Assembly: GCF_000219585.1 (NCBI RefSeq)
Contig: NC_015731.1
Span: 2,232,001 to 2,296,000 of the forward strand
Direction of reading: 5' to 3'
Length of the DNA: 64,000 nt
Origin: Nitrosomonas sp. Is79A3
GTDB taxonomy: Bacteria; Pseudomonadota; Gammaproteobacteria; Burkholderiales; Nitrosomonadaceae
This document shows positions 32,897 through 42,602 of this stretch, piece by piece. The translations under genes and the position numbers were made by a program. The notes beneath the pieces are model-generated. The model saw nothing but the letters and a program-made list of their open reading frames with translations, was not told the DNA's origin and did no database searches. How positions within the stretch are numbered: the stretch's first letter is position 1; each line of letters opens with the position of its first letter.

Positions 32897-32930
32897 GGTG
32901 TGTACCGTAAAGCAGGGCAATTAAACCGCC

Positions 32931-34316
32931 CTACTTTCCTACCATTTTCTCTGGAATAACCCAGGATTCAAATTGCTCTGAAGTGACATACCCGGTTGCA
33001 ATCGCAGCCGCTTTGAGCGTGATGCCTTCGCGATGCGCCTTTTTTGCAATCTCGGCGGCTTTGTCGTAACCGATATGCGGATTGAGCGCGGTTACCAGCA
33101 TGAGTGAGTGATGCATCAGCCTATCGATACGCTCAATATTGGCCTCGATGCCGGCGGCGCAGTGCTCGTTGAAACTGACCATGGCATCGGCGAGCAGCCG
33201 CACGCTTTGCAGGAAATTATGAATAATCAGCGGCTTCATCACATTCAATTCGAAATTCCCCAGCGCCCCGCCCATATTGATGGCGACATCATTGCCCATG
33301 ACCTGACAGCACACCATCGTCATGGCTTCCGATTGCGTCGGATTGACTTTGCCCGGCATGATCGAACTACCCGGTTCGTTTTCGGGGATGCGTAATTCAC
33401 CGATGCCGCAACGTGGCCCCGATGCCAACCAGCGAATATCGTTAGCAATTTTCATCAGTGACGCCGCCAGAGTTTTCAACGCGCCGTGCGCATGCACCAG
33501 AGCATCGTTACTCGCCAGCGCCTCGAATTTATTTGGCGCGGTGACAAACGGCAAACTGGTCAAACGCGATAATTCGGCGGCGACGCGCACGGCGAATTCC
33601 GGGTGTGCGTTCAGCCCGGTGCCGACCGCCGTGCCACCCAGCGCCAGTTCGCACACATGCGCCATCGCGGCTTCAACATGGCGCAGGCCATGATCCAGTT
33701 GCGCCACGTAGCCGGAAAATTCCTGTCCCAGCGTCAACGGCGTGGCATCCTGTAAATGCGTACGGCCGATTTTGACAATGCTGTCGAACGCCTGCGATTT
33801 ACCCGCCAACGTGTCACGCAATTGCTGAATCGCCGGAATCAGCCGTTGCTGCAATTCCTGCACCGCAGCAACATGCATCGCAGTGGGAAACACATCATTC
33901 GATGATTGACCCTTGTTGACCTCGTCGTTGGGATGCACGATCCGGCTGGCGCCGCGCCCGCCGCCGAGAATTTCTGACGCCCGGTTCGCCAGCACCTCGT
34001 TCACGTTCATGTTGGTTTGCGTACCGGAACCGGTTTGCCATACCACCAACGGGAATTGATCGTCGAAATGACCGGCGATCACCTCATCGGCGGCTTCAAT
34101 GATCGCCGCAGTGCTGGCCGCATTGAGCAACCCCAAATCGTGATTGACCTTGGCGGCTGCGCGTTTGACCTTGGCCAGCGCATGAATCAACGCAACCGGC
34201 ATACGCTCGCTTGAAATCTTGAAATTCTGCAACGAGCGCTGCGTTTGCGCGCCCCACAATGCTTCGGCGGGCACTTCAACCACGCCCATAGTGTCGCGTT
34301 CTTCACGGGTTTGCAT
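32931..34316 (-). CDS. fumC: FumC, class II fumarate hydratase
   Basis: FumC hydrates fumarate to malate in the TCA cycle without an iron-sulfur cluster. The 461-residue protein is full length (E. coli 467) with [10 protein letters not shown], the general-acid region [12 protein letters not shown]-like [13 protein letters not shown], and the loop [11 protein letters not shown]. Its first 33 codons and about 35 bases upstream are duplicated at 35047-35178, beyond the toxin-antitoxin pair, so the original promoter may have been separated from the gene. Confidence 0.96.
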   Translation of the reverse strand: MQTREERDTMGVVEVPAEALWGAQTQRSLQNFKISSERMPVALIHALAKVKRAAAKVNHDLGLLNAASTAAIIEAADEVIAGHFDDQFPLVVWQTGSGTQTNMNVNEVLANRASEILGGGRGASRIVHPNDEVNKGQSSNDVFPTAMHVAAVQELQQRLIPAIQQLRDTLAGKSQAFDSIVKIGRTHLQDATPLTLGQEFSGYVAQLDHGLRHVEAAMAHVCELALGGTAVGTGLNAHPEFAVRVAAELSRLTSLPFVTAPNKFEALASNDALVHAHGALKTLAASLMKIANDIRWLASGPRCGIGELRIPENEPGSSIMPGKVNPTQSEAMTMVCCQVMGNDVAINMGGALGNFELNVMKPLIIHNFLQSVRLLADAMVSFNEHCAAGIEANIERIDRLMHHSLMLVTALNPHIGYDKAAEIAKKAHREGITLKAAAIATGYVTSEQFESWVIPEKMVGK

Positions 34317-34398
34317 GGGTAGCTACCTCACTAAATGGAATGAATTGGAGGAATTAGTTGACCGGGATTGAGATTTTGTTTAGCACCAAACACGCCCT

Positions 34399-34731
34399 TC
34401 AATACGCGAGCTGATCCAAGGTAATACCCATAGCCGCTGCGGCTTTCTCAAGTGTTGCCTTGCGCGGGCGTTTGGCAGCTTCTATCTGTGCGTAACCGGC
34501 TTGCGTAATCCCCATGCGTTTAGCCATTTCCTCTTGCGTCAGCATCAGGTATTCGCGCCAGGCGGCGAGCATACTGACTTCATTCATGATGCGCTTACCG
34601 ACAACCTCGTTGGGAATCATGCCCGGGCGTACTACGCCGGGAAGTTTGACAAACTCAGCATAAGGCACGACGACAAAAGCCGGTTTTCCGTTGCTATCCA
34701 GGATGGTTTGGTAATTAATAAGTGCGCTCAT
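34399..34731 (-). CDS. Xre-family antitoxin
   Basis: A 110-residue protein. Residues 1-55 hold a beta-rich antitoxin-like part with GKPAFVVVPYAEFVKL. Residues 56-108 are a Cro/C1-type helix-turn-helix: LTQEEMAKRMGITQAGYAQIE followed by ATLEKAAAAMGITLDQL. The start overlaps the toxin gene by 17 bases, the toxin-first order typical of HigBA/RelE-Xre modules. It would bind the toxin and repress the pair's promoter. It lies between fumC and a duplicate of fumC's 5' end. Confidence 0.85.
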   Translation of the reverse strand: MSALINYQTILDSNGKPAFVVVPYAEFVKLPGVVRPGMIPNEVVGKRIMNEVSMLAAWREYLMLTQEEMAKRMGITQAGYAQIEAAKRPRKATLEKAAAAMGITLDQLAY

Positions 34732-34972
34732 CGCGTTTTTTCACCTCTTCAATATCAATAACATGCACGCTACCGTCAAACTCGAAAAATACCCGATAGT
34801 CACCAACCCGCAGCCGGTAGCTATACGTATGATTGGCGAGTTTCTTGACACCTTGGCAATCAGGAAAATCAGCCAACGACTGAACTTCTGTAAAAATTCT
34901 TTTGCGCACGGCAGCAGCCTTGATTTTCTCAACCTGCTTAAGCGCTTTGGGTTTCCAGTCAATATCATTCAC
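34715..34972 (-). CDS. RelE/ParE-family toxin
   Basis: An 85-residue RelE-superfamily toxin: MNDIDWKPKALKQVEKI, then CQGVKKLANHTYSYRLRVGD and YRVFFEFDGSVHVIDIEEVKKR. The Arg residues of YRLRVGDYRVFF are the catalytic/ribosome-contact region of RelE toxins. It overlaps the downstream Xre antitoxin. RelE types cleave mRNA in the ribosome; ParE types poison gyrase, and the two cannot be told apart with certainty here. Confidence 0.85.
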   Translation of the reverse strand: MNDIDWKPKALKQVEKIKAAAVRKRIFTEVQSLADFPDCQGVKKLANHTYSYRLRVGDYRVFFEFDGSVHVIDIEEVKKRDERTY

Positions 34973-35046
34973 ACTTATTATTATAAGCCTAAAATAAGTG
35001 TTTTAACAAAAATTATAAGAATTCAGGTCTCTGTGAAGCTTTATTT

Positions 35047-35145
35047 CTTGAAATTCCGTAACGAGCGCTACGTTTGCGCGCCCCATAATGCTTCGGTGGG
35101 CACCTCGACCACGCCCATAGTGTCGCGTTCTTCACGGGTTTGCAT
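35047..35145 (-). pseudogene. fumC: duplicated fumC 5' fragment
   Basis: The first 33 codons of fumC are present again, offset by exactly 829 bases with no gap, starting at the ATG 35145. Codon 26 (CAG in fumC) is TAG here, so it is dead. The similarity continues into the upstream leader to about 35178. It is the far side of the duplication that brackets the toxin-antitoxin pair. Confidence 0.85.
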
Positions 35146-35213
35146 GGGTAGTTACCTCACTATGTGGATAAATTGGGGTACTGGTTTACTAAAAAGTCGC
35201 TGAATTATTCTAA

Positions 35214-35285
35214 ACTTGTCATTCCGGCGAAGGCCGGAATCCAGAAAAACCAACGAACTGGACACCGGCTTTCGCCGGTGTGACG
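35214..35285. repeat. two-hairpin intergenic repeat
   Basis: CATTCCGGCGAAGGCCGGAAT and ACACCGGCTTTCGCCGGTGT are two short perfect hairpins separated by a spacer. This CATTCC...GGAATCC style is a widespread intergenic element in Proteobacteria. It holds no ORF. Confidence 0.7.
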
Positions 35286-35478
35286 AATAATTTAGTGTTC
35301 TCATAAAATTCCGGTTTAGCGTTTCATTCATTGCATATATGACGTTTTCTGTCCGAGTTGACACGACTGCTAAACGTTTTATCCGATTACAAGGCTCCTC
35401 GCGATTGCAACCAACATTATGAGCGGAATATAAAACCCCCATACTGCCGCCGAGCACCGCATCATCTTCAATGGCAAC

Positions 35479-35565
35479 AACCCGTAGGTTGGGTTGAATG
35501 AAATGAAGCCCAACGATTGGCGACCTTGTTGATGTTGGGGTTCGTGCCTCACCCCAACCTACGAG
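35479..35565. repeat. inverted intergenic repeat (GTAGGTTGGG type)
   Basis: CGTAGGTTGGG at the left end and CCCCAACCTACG at the right form an inverted pair with internal AAGCCCAAC/GTTGGGGTT arms. This is a recognisable repeat family of Proteobacteria genomes. It lies between the fumC fragment and the small gene at 35578. Confidence 0.7.
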
Positions 35566-35577
35566 CTCGGTTTTTTA

Positions 35578-35763
35578 TTACTTACGACGATCATCTTTTT
35601 CTTTTGCAACACCTTTGAACGGAGTTCCATCGGATTTCTGATCCATAAACTTTCCTGTGTTGGTATCACGCTTCACCCAGGAATCTGTTTTTGGATTGTG
35701 AGTCTGGGTTCTATCCGTTACCGAACCTTTGCGAAATTCATTACCTGTATTTTTTGCCATCAT
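35578..35763 (-). CDS. small conserved basic protein
   Basis: A 61-residue, very polar protein (Lys, Asp, Thr, Arg-rich) with no hydrophobic segment: EFRKGSVTDRTQTHNP, SWVKRDTNTGKFMDQKSDG and a KEKDDRRK tail. I have seen this kind of short RTQ-NP-T--WVKRD-TTG-F protein in many bacteria without known function. GGGAG precedes tandem ATG codons at 35763 and 35760; the second has the better spacing. Confidence 0.7.
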   Translation of the reverse strand: MMAKNTGNEFRKGSVTDRTQTHNPKTDSWVKRDTNTGKFMDQKSDGTPFKGVAKEKDDRRK

Positions 35764-35867
35764 TAGCTCCCGTAGTAAGTAGGAATTGTAGTGAAAAATT
35801 TAGCTTCCAACAGTTGCAACAATAAACCTCCATCTTAACCGGCACCAGAAGGCATCTGGCTGAACAA

Positions 35868-36545
35868 CTAGCTAGCCTTTCTGTCTCGCCTCTCAACTGC
35901 CTCAAGTGCACCAGCCGGGAGATTTGAATAGAATCCTTCAATTTCTCTTGGTTCGGTAATCATCTTACTTGCAATGAAGTTGATCAATTCAAAGAGTTTC
36001 GTCACACGTTCTGGCTCTTCAGAAAGATTAATTTCACCTGGGTGAACCGCATTGTTTCCTGTGATCCTAAGAGCATCAAGGGACTTCTGAACTAAAGGAT
36101 TTAATCCTTTTGCTACGAGACTCTTGATGTCTTCGTTGATGTTTTCGCCTTTTTCATTCAGTTGAATACACAGTTTTTGCAAGGCCAACCTGAGTAGCGC
36201 TGCTGCAGCCCGTGGAGACTCAGCGAGAATGTTGGCTGCTTCCAGATAATCGTTTTTTATTTCTTCATCCAGATCTGGGTTTGGGGGAGGTGCAATGAGC
36301 TTCTTCGGATAGATCATGTTCATGCCGTGCCAAAGGGCAACACCCTGGCAGTGTTGGCATTTTGTCACGACCCAGACCTCAGGCAGGGACTCCTCAAATT
36401 TTGATTGCTTATCAACAATGCTCGTCCAACCGAAATTGGCTAAAGAATGTATGTGTCCGTAAAATTGCTTTGCATATACATTGCAGTGAGGGCAGTTGTA
36501 CTCGCCATTACCGAGTACCGGTGGGAAATAATTAGTTGTCTGCAT
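35868..36545 (-). CDS. DUF4145-domain protein
   Basis: A 225-residue soluble protein. The N-terminus has two CxxC pairs, NCPHC (about 17-21) and CQHC (about 63-66), likely one zinc ribbon. The helical second half has YLEAANILAESPRAAAALLRLALQKLC and NAVHPGE, the pattern of DUF4145, a family often found alone or fused to restriction and other defence enzymes. Here no nuclease is adjacent. The function is unknown. Confidence 0.8.
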   Translation of the reverse strand: MQTTNYFPPVLGNGEYNCPHCNVYAKQFYGHIHSLANFGWTSIVDKQSKFEESLPEVWVVTKCQHCQGVALWHGMNMIYPKKLIAPPPNPDLDEEIKNDYLEAANILAESPRAAAALLRLALQKLCIQLNEKGENINEDIKSLVAKGLNPLVQKSLDALRITGNNAVHPGEINLSEEPERVTKLFELINFIASKMITEPREIEGFYSNLPAGALEAVERRDRKAS

Positions 36546-36628
36546 TTATTATTTCGTCTCTTTGAAGGCTAACGACAAAAAATGTTGCATATACCAAATC
36601 GGTATCGATTGCGACTATTCAACAACCA

Positions 36629-37825
36629 TCAATCCCAACTCAGCGCACCCCCCGTTTGATACTCGGTCACCCGCGTTTCGAAGAAATTCTTTTCTTTCTT
36701 CAGGTCAATCATTTCCGACATCCAGGGGAATGGATTATTGGCATTCGGATAAAGGATATCCAAACCAATTTGCTGGCAACGGCGATTCGCGATATAGCGT
36801 AAATATTCCTTGAACATCGGCGCGTTCATGCCGAGCACGCCGCGGGGCATGGTGTCTTCGGCATAACGATACTCCAGCGCAACGGCTTTATGCATCAATT
36901 CATTGATTTCATCGCGGAATGCTTTGGTCCATAGGTGCGGATTTTCCATTTTAATCTGGTTGATCACATCAATACCGAAGTTACAATGCATCGATTCATC
37001 CCGCAAAATATACTGATATTGCTCAGCGGCGCCGGTCATCTTATTTTGCCGGCCGAGCGCGAGTATCTGCGTGAAACCGACATAGAAGAATAATCCTTCC
37101 ATAATGCAGGCGAAAACAATCAGGCTCTTGAGTAATTGCTGATCGGTTTCTTGCGTCCCGGTCTTGAAATGCGGATCTGTCAGCGTATCAATAAATGGAA
37201 TCAGGAATTCGTCCTTATCGCGGATAGAAGCCACTTCATGATAGGCATTGAAGATTTCACCTTCATCCAGGCCCAGCGATTCGACAATATACTGATATGC
37301 ATGCGTATGAATGGCTTCCTCAAATGCCTGGCGCAACAAATATTGGCGACACTCCGGATTGGTAATATGCCGGTAAGTGCCCAGCACGATATTATTCGCT
37401 GCCAATGAATCCGCCGTCACAAAGAAGCCCAGGTTGCGTTTGATCAGGCGGCGCTCATCCTCGGTCAGGCCATTGGGATCTTTCCACAATGAAATATCCC
37501 GGCTCATGCTGATTTCCTGCGGCATCCAATGATTGGCGCACGCGCCCAGATATTTATCCCACGCCCATTTATATTTAAACGGCACGAGTTGATTGACGTC
37601 GGCATTGCAATTGATGATCTGCTTGTCCTCAACCGAGACGCGCCGGTTGGCGCTCCCTGCTACGGCTTCATCCGCAGTTGCTGCGTTGGCGCCTACAGAA
37701 GCATTGCCCTGTCCCTGCAACGGCGTTTGCGGCCGTAAATCAAAATCCTGTTTGCCTGTTTGAAACAATGGATCAATGGGTAATGGTGCTTGCGCTTTAA
37801 CGGGTTCATCTTCAAATGTCAGCAT
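36629..37825 (-). CDS. nrdB: NrdB, class Ia ribonucleotide reductase beta subunit
   Basis: The beta subunit holds the diiron-tyrosyl radical that starts ribonucleotide reduction. The 398-residue protein has the metal ligands in [12 protein letters not shown] (with the radical Tyr in HAYQYI) and [10 protein letters not shown]. The first 75 residues are an extension rich in Ala/Gln/Pro before the catalytic core, which starts near [11 protein letters not shown]. It lies 34 bases downstream of nrdA. Confidence 0.95.
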   Translation of the reverse strand: MLTFEDEPVKAQAPLPIDPLFQTGKQDFDLRPQTPLQGQGNASVGANAATADEAVAGSANRRVSVEDKQIINCNADVNQLVPFKYKWAWDKYLGACANHWMPQEISMSRDISLWKDPNGLTEDERRLIKRNLGFFVTADSLAANNIVLGTYRHITNPECRQYLLRQAFEEAIHTHAYQYIVESLGLDEGEIFNAYHEVASIRDKDEFLIPFIDTLTDPHFKTGTQETDQQLLKSLIVFACIMEGLFFYVGFTQILALGRQNKMTGAAEQYQYILRDESMHCNFGIDVINQIKMENPHLWTKAFRDEINELMHKAVALEYRYAEDTMPRGVLGMNAPMFKEYLRYIANRRCQQIGLDILYPNANNPFPWMSEMIDLKKEKNFFETRVTEYQTGGALSWD

Positions 37826-37859
37826 GTTTTACTCCTTTTATTCTTATCTATTCAATAGG

Positions 37860-40724
37860 TTATTGGCACGATTCGCAACTTTCATCATCGATCGCGCAGT
37901 ATTTGATTTCGACAGCCGATACTTCCATCGCCACTTTCGCCATACCGCCATCGGCAGGCACTGCATTGAGCGAACCCGCACGCACAGTCGATTTCTCAGC
38001 GGCTGTCGCTCCCATCGAACGCAAATAATAAGTGGTCTTTAGACCACGAAGCCAAGCCAATTTATAAGTGTCATCCAGTTTTTTACCAGAGACGCCCGCC
38101 ATATAAATATTCAGCGATTGCGATTGATCAATCCATTTTTGCCGCCGCGCACCGGCTTCGATCAGCCAACACGGTTCCATTTCGAATGCGGTGGCATATA
38201 GCGTGCGGATACTCTCCGGAATACGGTCTATTTTGCTGATGGCACCGTCAAAATATTTCAGATCCGCAATCATGACCTCATCCCACAGATTGAGTTTCTT
38301 CAAATCATCAACCAAGGATCGATTGGTGATCGTGAATTCACCGGACAGATTGGATTTGACATACAAATTCTGATAAGTCGGCTCAATGCTGGCTGAAACG
38401 CCAATAATATTGGATATGGTTGCGGTAGGCGCAATCGCCAGGCAATTGGAATTACGCATGCCATGATTTTTGATGCGTTGACGTAGCGCATCCCAATCCA
38501 GCGTTGTGGACAAATCCGCTTCGACAAAACCGCCACGCTCTTTTCGCAGTATTTCGAGCGTGTCATGCGGAAGAATGCCGCGATCCCACAAGCTGCCTTT
38601 GTACGAACTATAGCAACCGCGTTCTTCCGCCAGTTCGGTGGAAGCCCAATAAGCCTGATACGCCACCGCTTCCATCGAACGATCGGCAAATTCCACTGCG
38701 GCATCGGAACTATACGGAATACCTAGTTGATGCAGGCAATCCTGAAATCCCATAATGCCTAATCCGACCGGCCGGTGCTTGAGGTTGGCATTCCTGGCTT
38801 TGGCGACTGCGTAGAAATTGATATCGATGACATTGTCGAGCATACGCATGGCAATACTCACAGTGCGTTTCAGTTTGTCCAGATCCAGCGCGCCGTCTTT
38901 CAAATGCGCCACCAGATTCACCGAACCGAGATTGCACACGGCAATTTCCTTGTCATTGGTATTCAAGGTGATTTCCGTGCATAAATTCGAGCTGTGCACC
39001 ACCCCGATATGATTCTGCGGCGAGCGGATATTGCACGGATCTTTAAAAGTAATCCAGGGGTGCCCTGTTTCAAACAGCATGCTCAACATCTTGCGCCACA
39101 ATTGCACCGCCGGGATTTTTTTGTACAGCTCCAGCTCGCCGCGCTCGATTTTGGCTTCGTACGCTAAATACGCTTGTTCAAACTGCTGGCCGAATTTTTC
39201 GTGTAAATCCGGCACATCGGAAGGCGAGAACAAGGTCCAGTCGCTACCGTCCATCACCCGTTTCATGAACAAATCGGGAATCCAGGTGGCGGTATTCATG
39301 TCATGCGTGCGACGGCGGTCGTCGCCGGTATTTTTACGCAATTCGAGAAATTCCTCGATATCCAGATGCCAGCATTCCAGGTACGCGCATACCGCACCTT
39401 TGCGTTTGCCGCCTTGATTCACCGCAACCGCCGTATCCGATACCACTTTAAGGAAAGGCACAACACCCTGCGATTTGCCATTAGTGCCTTTAATGCGTGC
39501 ACCCATGGCGCGCACCGCGGTCCAGTCATTGCCCAATCCACCCGCATACTTGGCCAGTAAGGCGTTTTCCTTGATGGCTTCGTAAATGCCGTCCAGATCG
39601 TCCGGCACTGTGGTCAGATAGCACGATGACAATTGCGAACGGCAAGTGCCGGAATTGAACAAAGTCGGCGTCGAGCTCATGAAATCAAAACTGGATAGCA
39701 CGTGATAAAACTCAATCGCGCGCGCTTCGCGGTCGATTTCATTCAGTGCCAGCCCCATCGCCACGCGCATAAAAAATGCTTGCGGCAATTCAATACGGTT
39801 TTCTTTGATGTGCAGGAAATACCGGTCATACAGGGTTTGCAATCCCAAATAATCAAATTGCAAATCACGCGCCGCATCGAGTACTTCGGCCAGACGCGTC
39901 AAATCAAACTGCGCCAGTCGCTCATCCAGAAGATCGGCCTCAATGCCGCGTTTGATGAAAGCCGGAAAGTAATCCTTGTATTGCGCTTGCATCATTTGCT
40001 GGGAAACTTCTTCGCCCAGCACTTCATAGCGCATGTTATTCAACAATAAACGTGCAGTGACATAACTATATGCGGGGTCTTTTTCGATCAAAACGCGCGC
40101 GGACAGAATCACGGATTTTCTGACTTCATCAAGCGGCACGCCGTCATACAAATCTTTGATTGTGGCTTTCAGAATCAGCGAAGCATCGACGGTATTTCCC
40201 AACCCGCTGCAGGAAGATTCGATCAATGCAGATAATCGGGCCATATCCAATGGCACCCTCTGCCCGTTATCCACAACATACAGTGTTTCTGCTGCCACTT
40301 CGGCGGCGGATTTCTGTTTGAGCTTGGCTCTTTCACGCGCACGGTCTTCACGATACAGCACATAAGCACGCGCCACATCGTGTTCGCCCGAGCGCATCAA
40401 AGCCAGCTCAACCTGATCCTGAATATCCTCGATATGAAAAGTACCGCTATCCGGCTGGCGGCGCAGTAATGCGCCCACGACATCATTGGTCAACCCCGCG
40501 ACCACCTCGCGCACCCTGACCGACGCCGCACCCTGACCGCCATCGACCGCGATGAACGCCTTGGTCATCGCAACTGTAATTTTACCCGGCTCAAATGCCA
40601 CCACCGCGCCATTACGGCGGATGACTCGATATTGGGAAAAACGGGAATTTTGGTTACTGGAATCGGCAAAACTTTGACTTCCGGAAACAGGTTTGAGGTT
40701 GGTATGTTCTGTCGTAAGCTGCAT
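37860..40724 (-). CDS. nrdA: NrdA, class Ia ribonucleotide reductase alpha subunit
   Basis: The alpha subunit reduces all four ribonucleoside diphosphates. It is 954 residues, longer than E. coli NrdA (761), with an N-terminal ATP-cone region (about 32-130, YRVIRRNGAVVAFEPGKI) plus further helical sequence to about 220. Catalytic residues are visible: SSCYL, NLCTEI (Cys and Glu of the active site), CNLGSVNL, and the redox pair at the end, CESCQ. Twin NrdR-like boxes lie 83-130 bases upstream. nrdB follows on the same strand. Confidence 0.96.
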   Translation of the reverse strand: MQLTTEHTNLKPVSGSQSFADSSNQNSRFSQYRVIRRNGAVVAFEPGKITVAMTKAFIAVDGGQGAASVRVREVVAGLTNDVVGALLRRQPDSGTFHIEDIQDQVELALMRSGEHDVARAYVLYREDRARERAKLKQKSAAEVAAETLYVVDNGQRVPLDMARLSALIESSCSGLGNTVDASLILKATIKDLYDGVPLDEVRKSVILSARVLIEKDPAYSYVTARLLLNNMRYEVLGEEVSQQMMQAQYKDYFPAFIKRGIEADLLDERLAQFDLTRLAEVLDAARDLQFDYLGLQTLYDRYFLHIKENRIELPQAFFMRVAMGLALNEIDREARAIEFYHVLSSFDFMSSTPTLFNSGTCRSQLSSCYLTTVPDDLDGIYEAIKENALLAKYAGGLGNDWTAVRAMGARIKGTNGKSQGVVPFLKVVSDTAVAVNQGGKRKGAVCAYLECWHLDIEEFLELRKNTGDDRRRTHDMNTATWIPDLFMKRVMDGSDWTLFSPSDVPDLHEKFGQQFEQAYLAYEAKIERGELELYKKIPAVQLWRKMLSMLFETGHPWITFKDPCNIRSPQNHIGVVHSSNLCTEITLNTNDKEIAVCNLGSVNLVAHLKDGALDLDKLKRTVSIAMRMLDNVIDINFYAVAKARNANLKHRPVGLGIMGFQDCLHQLGIPYSSDAAVEFADRSMEAVAYQAYWASTELAEERGCYSSYKGSLWDRGILPHDTLEILRKERGGFVEADLSTTLDWDALRQRIKNHGMRNSNCLAIAPTATISNIIGVSASIEPTYQNLYVKSNLSGEFTITNRSLVDDLKKLNLWDEVMIADLKYFDGAISKIDRIPESIRTLYATAFEMEPCWLIEAGARRQKWIDQSQSLNIYMAGVSGKKLDDTYKLAWLRGLKTTYYLRSMGATAAEKSTVRAGSLNAVPADGGMAKVAMEVSAVEIKYCAIDDESCESCQ

Positions 40725-40806
40725 CGATGATCCCTCCTGACTGATTATTCACGTGAGAAAAAATAAATTTCCATTGATTCAATGAACTATCATTTTTCTC
40801 TCAATA

Positions 40807-40853
40807 CCACTATATATAGTGTCTAACACAAATAACTACGGCACAAATAGTAC
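40807..40853 (-). promoter_or_regulatory. NrdR boxes upstream of nrdA
   Basis: CCACTATATATAGTGT (40807-40822) matches the NrdR palindrome consensus almost perfectly. A weaker match, ACGGCACAAATAGTAC (40838-40853), starts 31 bases away, the typical three-turn spacing. NrdR represses ribonucleotide reductase operons when dATP/ATP is bound. Confidence 0.8.
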
Positions 40854-40898
40854 ACCACAAATTATGACAAAGCTGCAAATTTTTGCAAATTTTTCCGC

Positions 40899-41234
40899 GT
40901 GTGTAATAATTTTTACAACAGTATTTGGATAACCGATTGGTATCAGGCGGTTGGGATATGGGCGCTGGCTATGCACAGGATTTTTGGAATTCGTAGTGCA
41001 TTTGTTATCTCAGGCGCGCTTCAATTCCGGCATCATCAGTGCGGCTATCATAAAGATAACGAAGTGTATGTTGCAGAGGGGGACATTGGCAGTATATTGA
41101 TCGAATCCACGCAAATAGTATTCAATTCAAGGCCGCATCTGCTGAAAGATGGTCAGAGATATCAATATTGCTCTGACCAAAATCAAATTTCTTATTTATT
41201 TTTCAAAAAGGATAGGGTAGTGAAAATTATATAA
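40899..41234 (+). CDS. uncharacterised ORF, doubtful
   Basis: A 111-codon frame with a GTG start and no good ribosome-binding site; internal ATG starts exist. The product is not hydrophobic overall and matches nothing I recognise (a GDIGSILIESTQIVFNSRP block is its most protein-like part). It is divergent from nrdA. A hairpin at 41256-41293 follows. It may be real but weakly supported. Confidence 0.3.
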   Translation: MCNNFYNSIWITDWYQAVGIWALAMHRIFGIRSAFVISGALQFRHHQCGYHKDNEVYVAEGDIGSILIESTQIVFNSRPHLLKDGQRYQYCSDQNQISYLFFKKDRVVKII

Positions 41235-41382
41235 ACAAGAGAGTTTGTATTTTTTATCCTTCCCCGATTCCGAGACTTCAACCGGGGAAGGATCACTTAC
41301 ATTATTAGCAGAACAATAACATTAACTCGTCAAGAAATCTGCGATATTCCCTCATATCGCAATGGTGACAAGCTTAAAAAGA

Positions 41383-42174
41383 TTAATTTTTTGACGATAT
41401 AACTCGTCCATTTAGAGCTTGGGGTGTTCTCGCATTATTAGAGTAGAACCCCTTAAGTTGATCAAGTTGCGCTGATGATATCGTGACAACTTCTGACAAA
41501 AGATACCACTGCACCCCTTCGCTACAAGGTGGCGTAGTCAACGAACCCGCTAATGAATAAAAATTCAAATCTTGATGATTAATAGGAGGAAGTATGGATA
41601 AAGGATCGACTTGGATACCTGAAGTTGAATTTTGCGCTCCTGCGGAGTGAGGAGTATTATCCAAGATAGTTTGGAATGTTGCATTGGCTTCCCCCACATT
41701 AACAGCAACAGCCAAAACTACAATTTTTCCATCTTCTCCAATATGAACAAAATGTAATTCAGCTGGGAATTTTTTATCGCCGATTACATGCTCACTTGGT
41801 TCATGAAAATGAAACTGAATTAATGGATAAGATTCTTCTCCGATTTTAAACTCACCCGCATAACCAGACGAAGTATTTACCTGTACCGCGTGACCGCTAT
41901 TGAAAAATGTTGGCTTATCGATGTCATACCATATTTCTAATTTATTGAGCGCTTTTGCATTATTTACTGGCGCTGCAGCAAAATCAATCGGAGATTGGTG
42001 CTTGCCTATACTGCATTCCGCATAAGGGTAATTTAGAGGCACTACTGTTTGAGATGTATCTTGAATCGCACCCCACGTTGATTGCTCGGCATGAGTCCAT
42101 TCCGGACTAGCAATAACGATATTAGGCATAAGAATAGACACCACACTTACTAAAGCAAATTTAATTATCTTCAT
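41383..42174 (-). CDS. periplasmic alpha-carbonic anhydrase, copy 1
   Basis: Alpha-class carbonic anhydrase interconverts CO2 and bicarbonate. The 263-residue protein has a signal peptide (about 1-22, cleavage near VIA|S), zinc ligands H122, H124 (QFHFHEPSEH) and H141 (ELHFVH), the stabilising disulfide Cys54 and Cys217, and SPID and SLTTPPCSEG family motifs. It should act in the periplasm, supplying bicarbonate to this autotroph-like organism. It is preceded by a small Ser-rich CX4C protein gene 39 bases upstream. A second copy is at 51802. Confidence 0.93.
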   Translation of the reverse strand: MKIIKFALVSVVSILMPNIVIASPEWTHAEQSTWGAIQDTSQTVVPLNYPYAECSIGKHQSPIDFAAAPVNNAKALNKLEIWYDIDKPTFFNSGHAVQVNTSSGYAGEFKIGEESYPLIQFHFHEPSEHVIGDKKFPAELHFVHIGEDGKIVVLAVAVNVGEANATFQTILDNTPHSAGAQNSTSGIQVDPLSILPPINHQDLNFYSLAGSLTTPPCSEGVQWYLLSEVVTISSAQLDQLKGFYSNNARTPQALNGRVISSKN

Positions 42175-42213
42175 TGATATACCTCTCTATGTTATTAAGT
42201 CTTAATACCAAGC

Positions 42214-42450
42214 TTAGCAAGTATTCTTTTGGCAATAATCAACCATTGGTGGTTTCTTATCCGTCTTAGAATCTTGAGTGGGTTGAGAACTTTCTTTTGT
42301 AGTTGAAGGATCAGATGTCGATGAACCAGATTGCGATGATTGGGTTTGCTGATTTGAATCAGAGGATGATTTGGATTTATCTCCTCCTGGTTCAGCAAAA
42401 CATGAAACGCTTAAACTCAATGCGGCAGCCAAAAATATTTTTATAAGCAT
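42214..42450 (-). CDS. small exported Ser-rich CX4C protein, copy 1
   Basis: A 78-residue protein with a signal peptide (MLIKIFLAAALSLSVSCFA), a low-complexity linker rich in Ser, Thr, Gln and Lys, and a conserved C-terminal MVDYCQKNTC ending in a CX4C pair. The paralogue at 52619 keeps the signal peptide and C-terminus but not the linker, so the C-terminal motif is probably the functional part. It is upstream of the carbonic anhydrase gene in both places. A role as partner, metal donor or anchor is a guess. Confidence 0.75.
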   Translation of the reverse strand: MLIKIFLAAALSLSVSCFAEPGGDKSKSSSDSNQQTQSSQSGSSTSDPSTTKESSQPTQDSKTDKKPPMVDYCQKNTC

Positions 42451-42510
42451 GATTTCCTCACTAATAAAGAAGGATTAGTCGAGCCCTTATGATTTAAACA
42501 GCGTCTAGCC

Positions 42511-42525
42511 TGTTCGGCACGAATT
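42511..42525 (-). promoter_or_regulatory. degenerate GTAA-type palindrome upstream of CA module copy 1
   Basis: TGTTCG-GCA-CGAAT resembles the smbP-type palindrome with one base missing from the centre. It ends 61 bases before the start at 42450. The surrounding 85 bases are also similar to the leader of the second module. Confidence 0.45.
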
Positions 42526-42602
42526 TTAGCGAAAAATAATAAAGATGATATACGAGCAAGCACGTATATCAGTTAAATTACCTCCGGCAAAGCCGGAAGC
42601 TA

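Noticed and set aside
35208-35290. CRISPR-like repeat at 35214-35285
   Set aside because: It is a pair of different hairpins, not a repeat-spacer array.
41256-41293. 11-bp hairpin ATCCTTCCCCG/CGGGGAAGGAT
   Set aside because: The T-run precedes rather than follows the stem on the plus strand, so it is not a classical terminator for either flanking gene.
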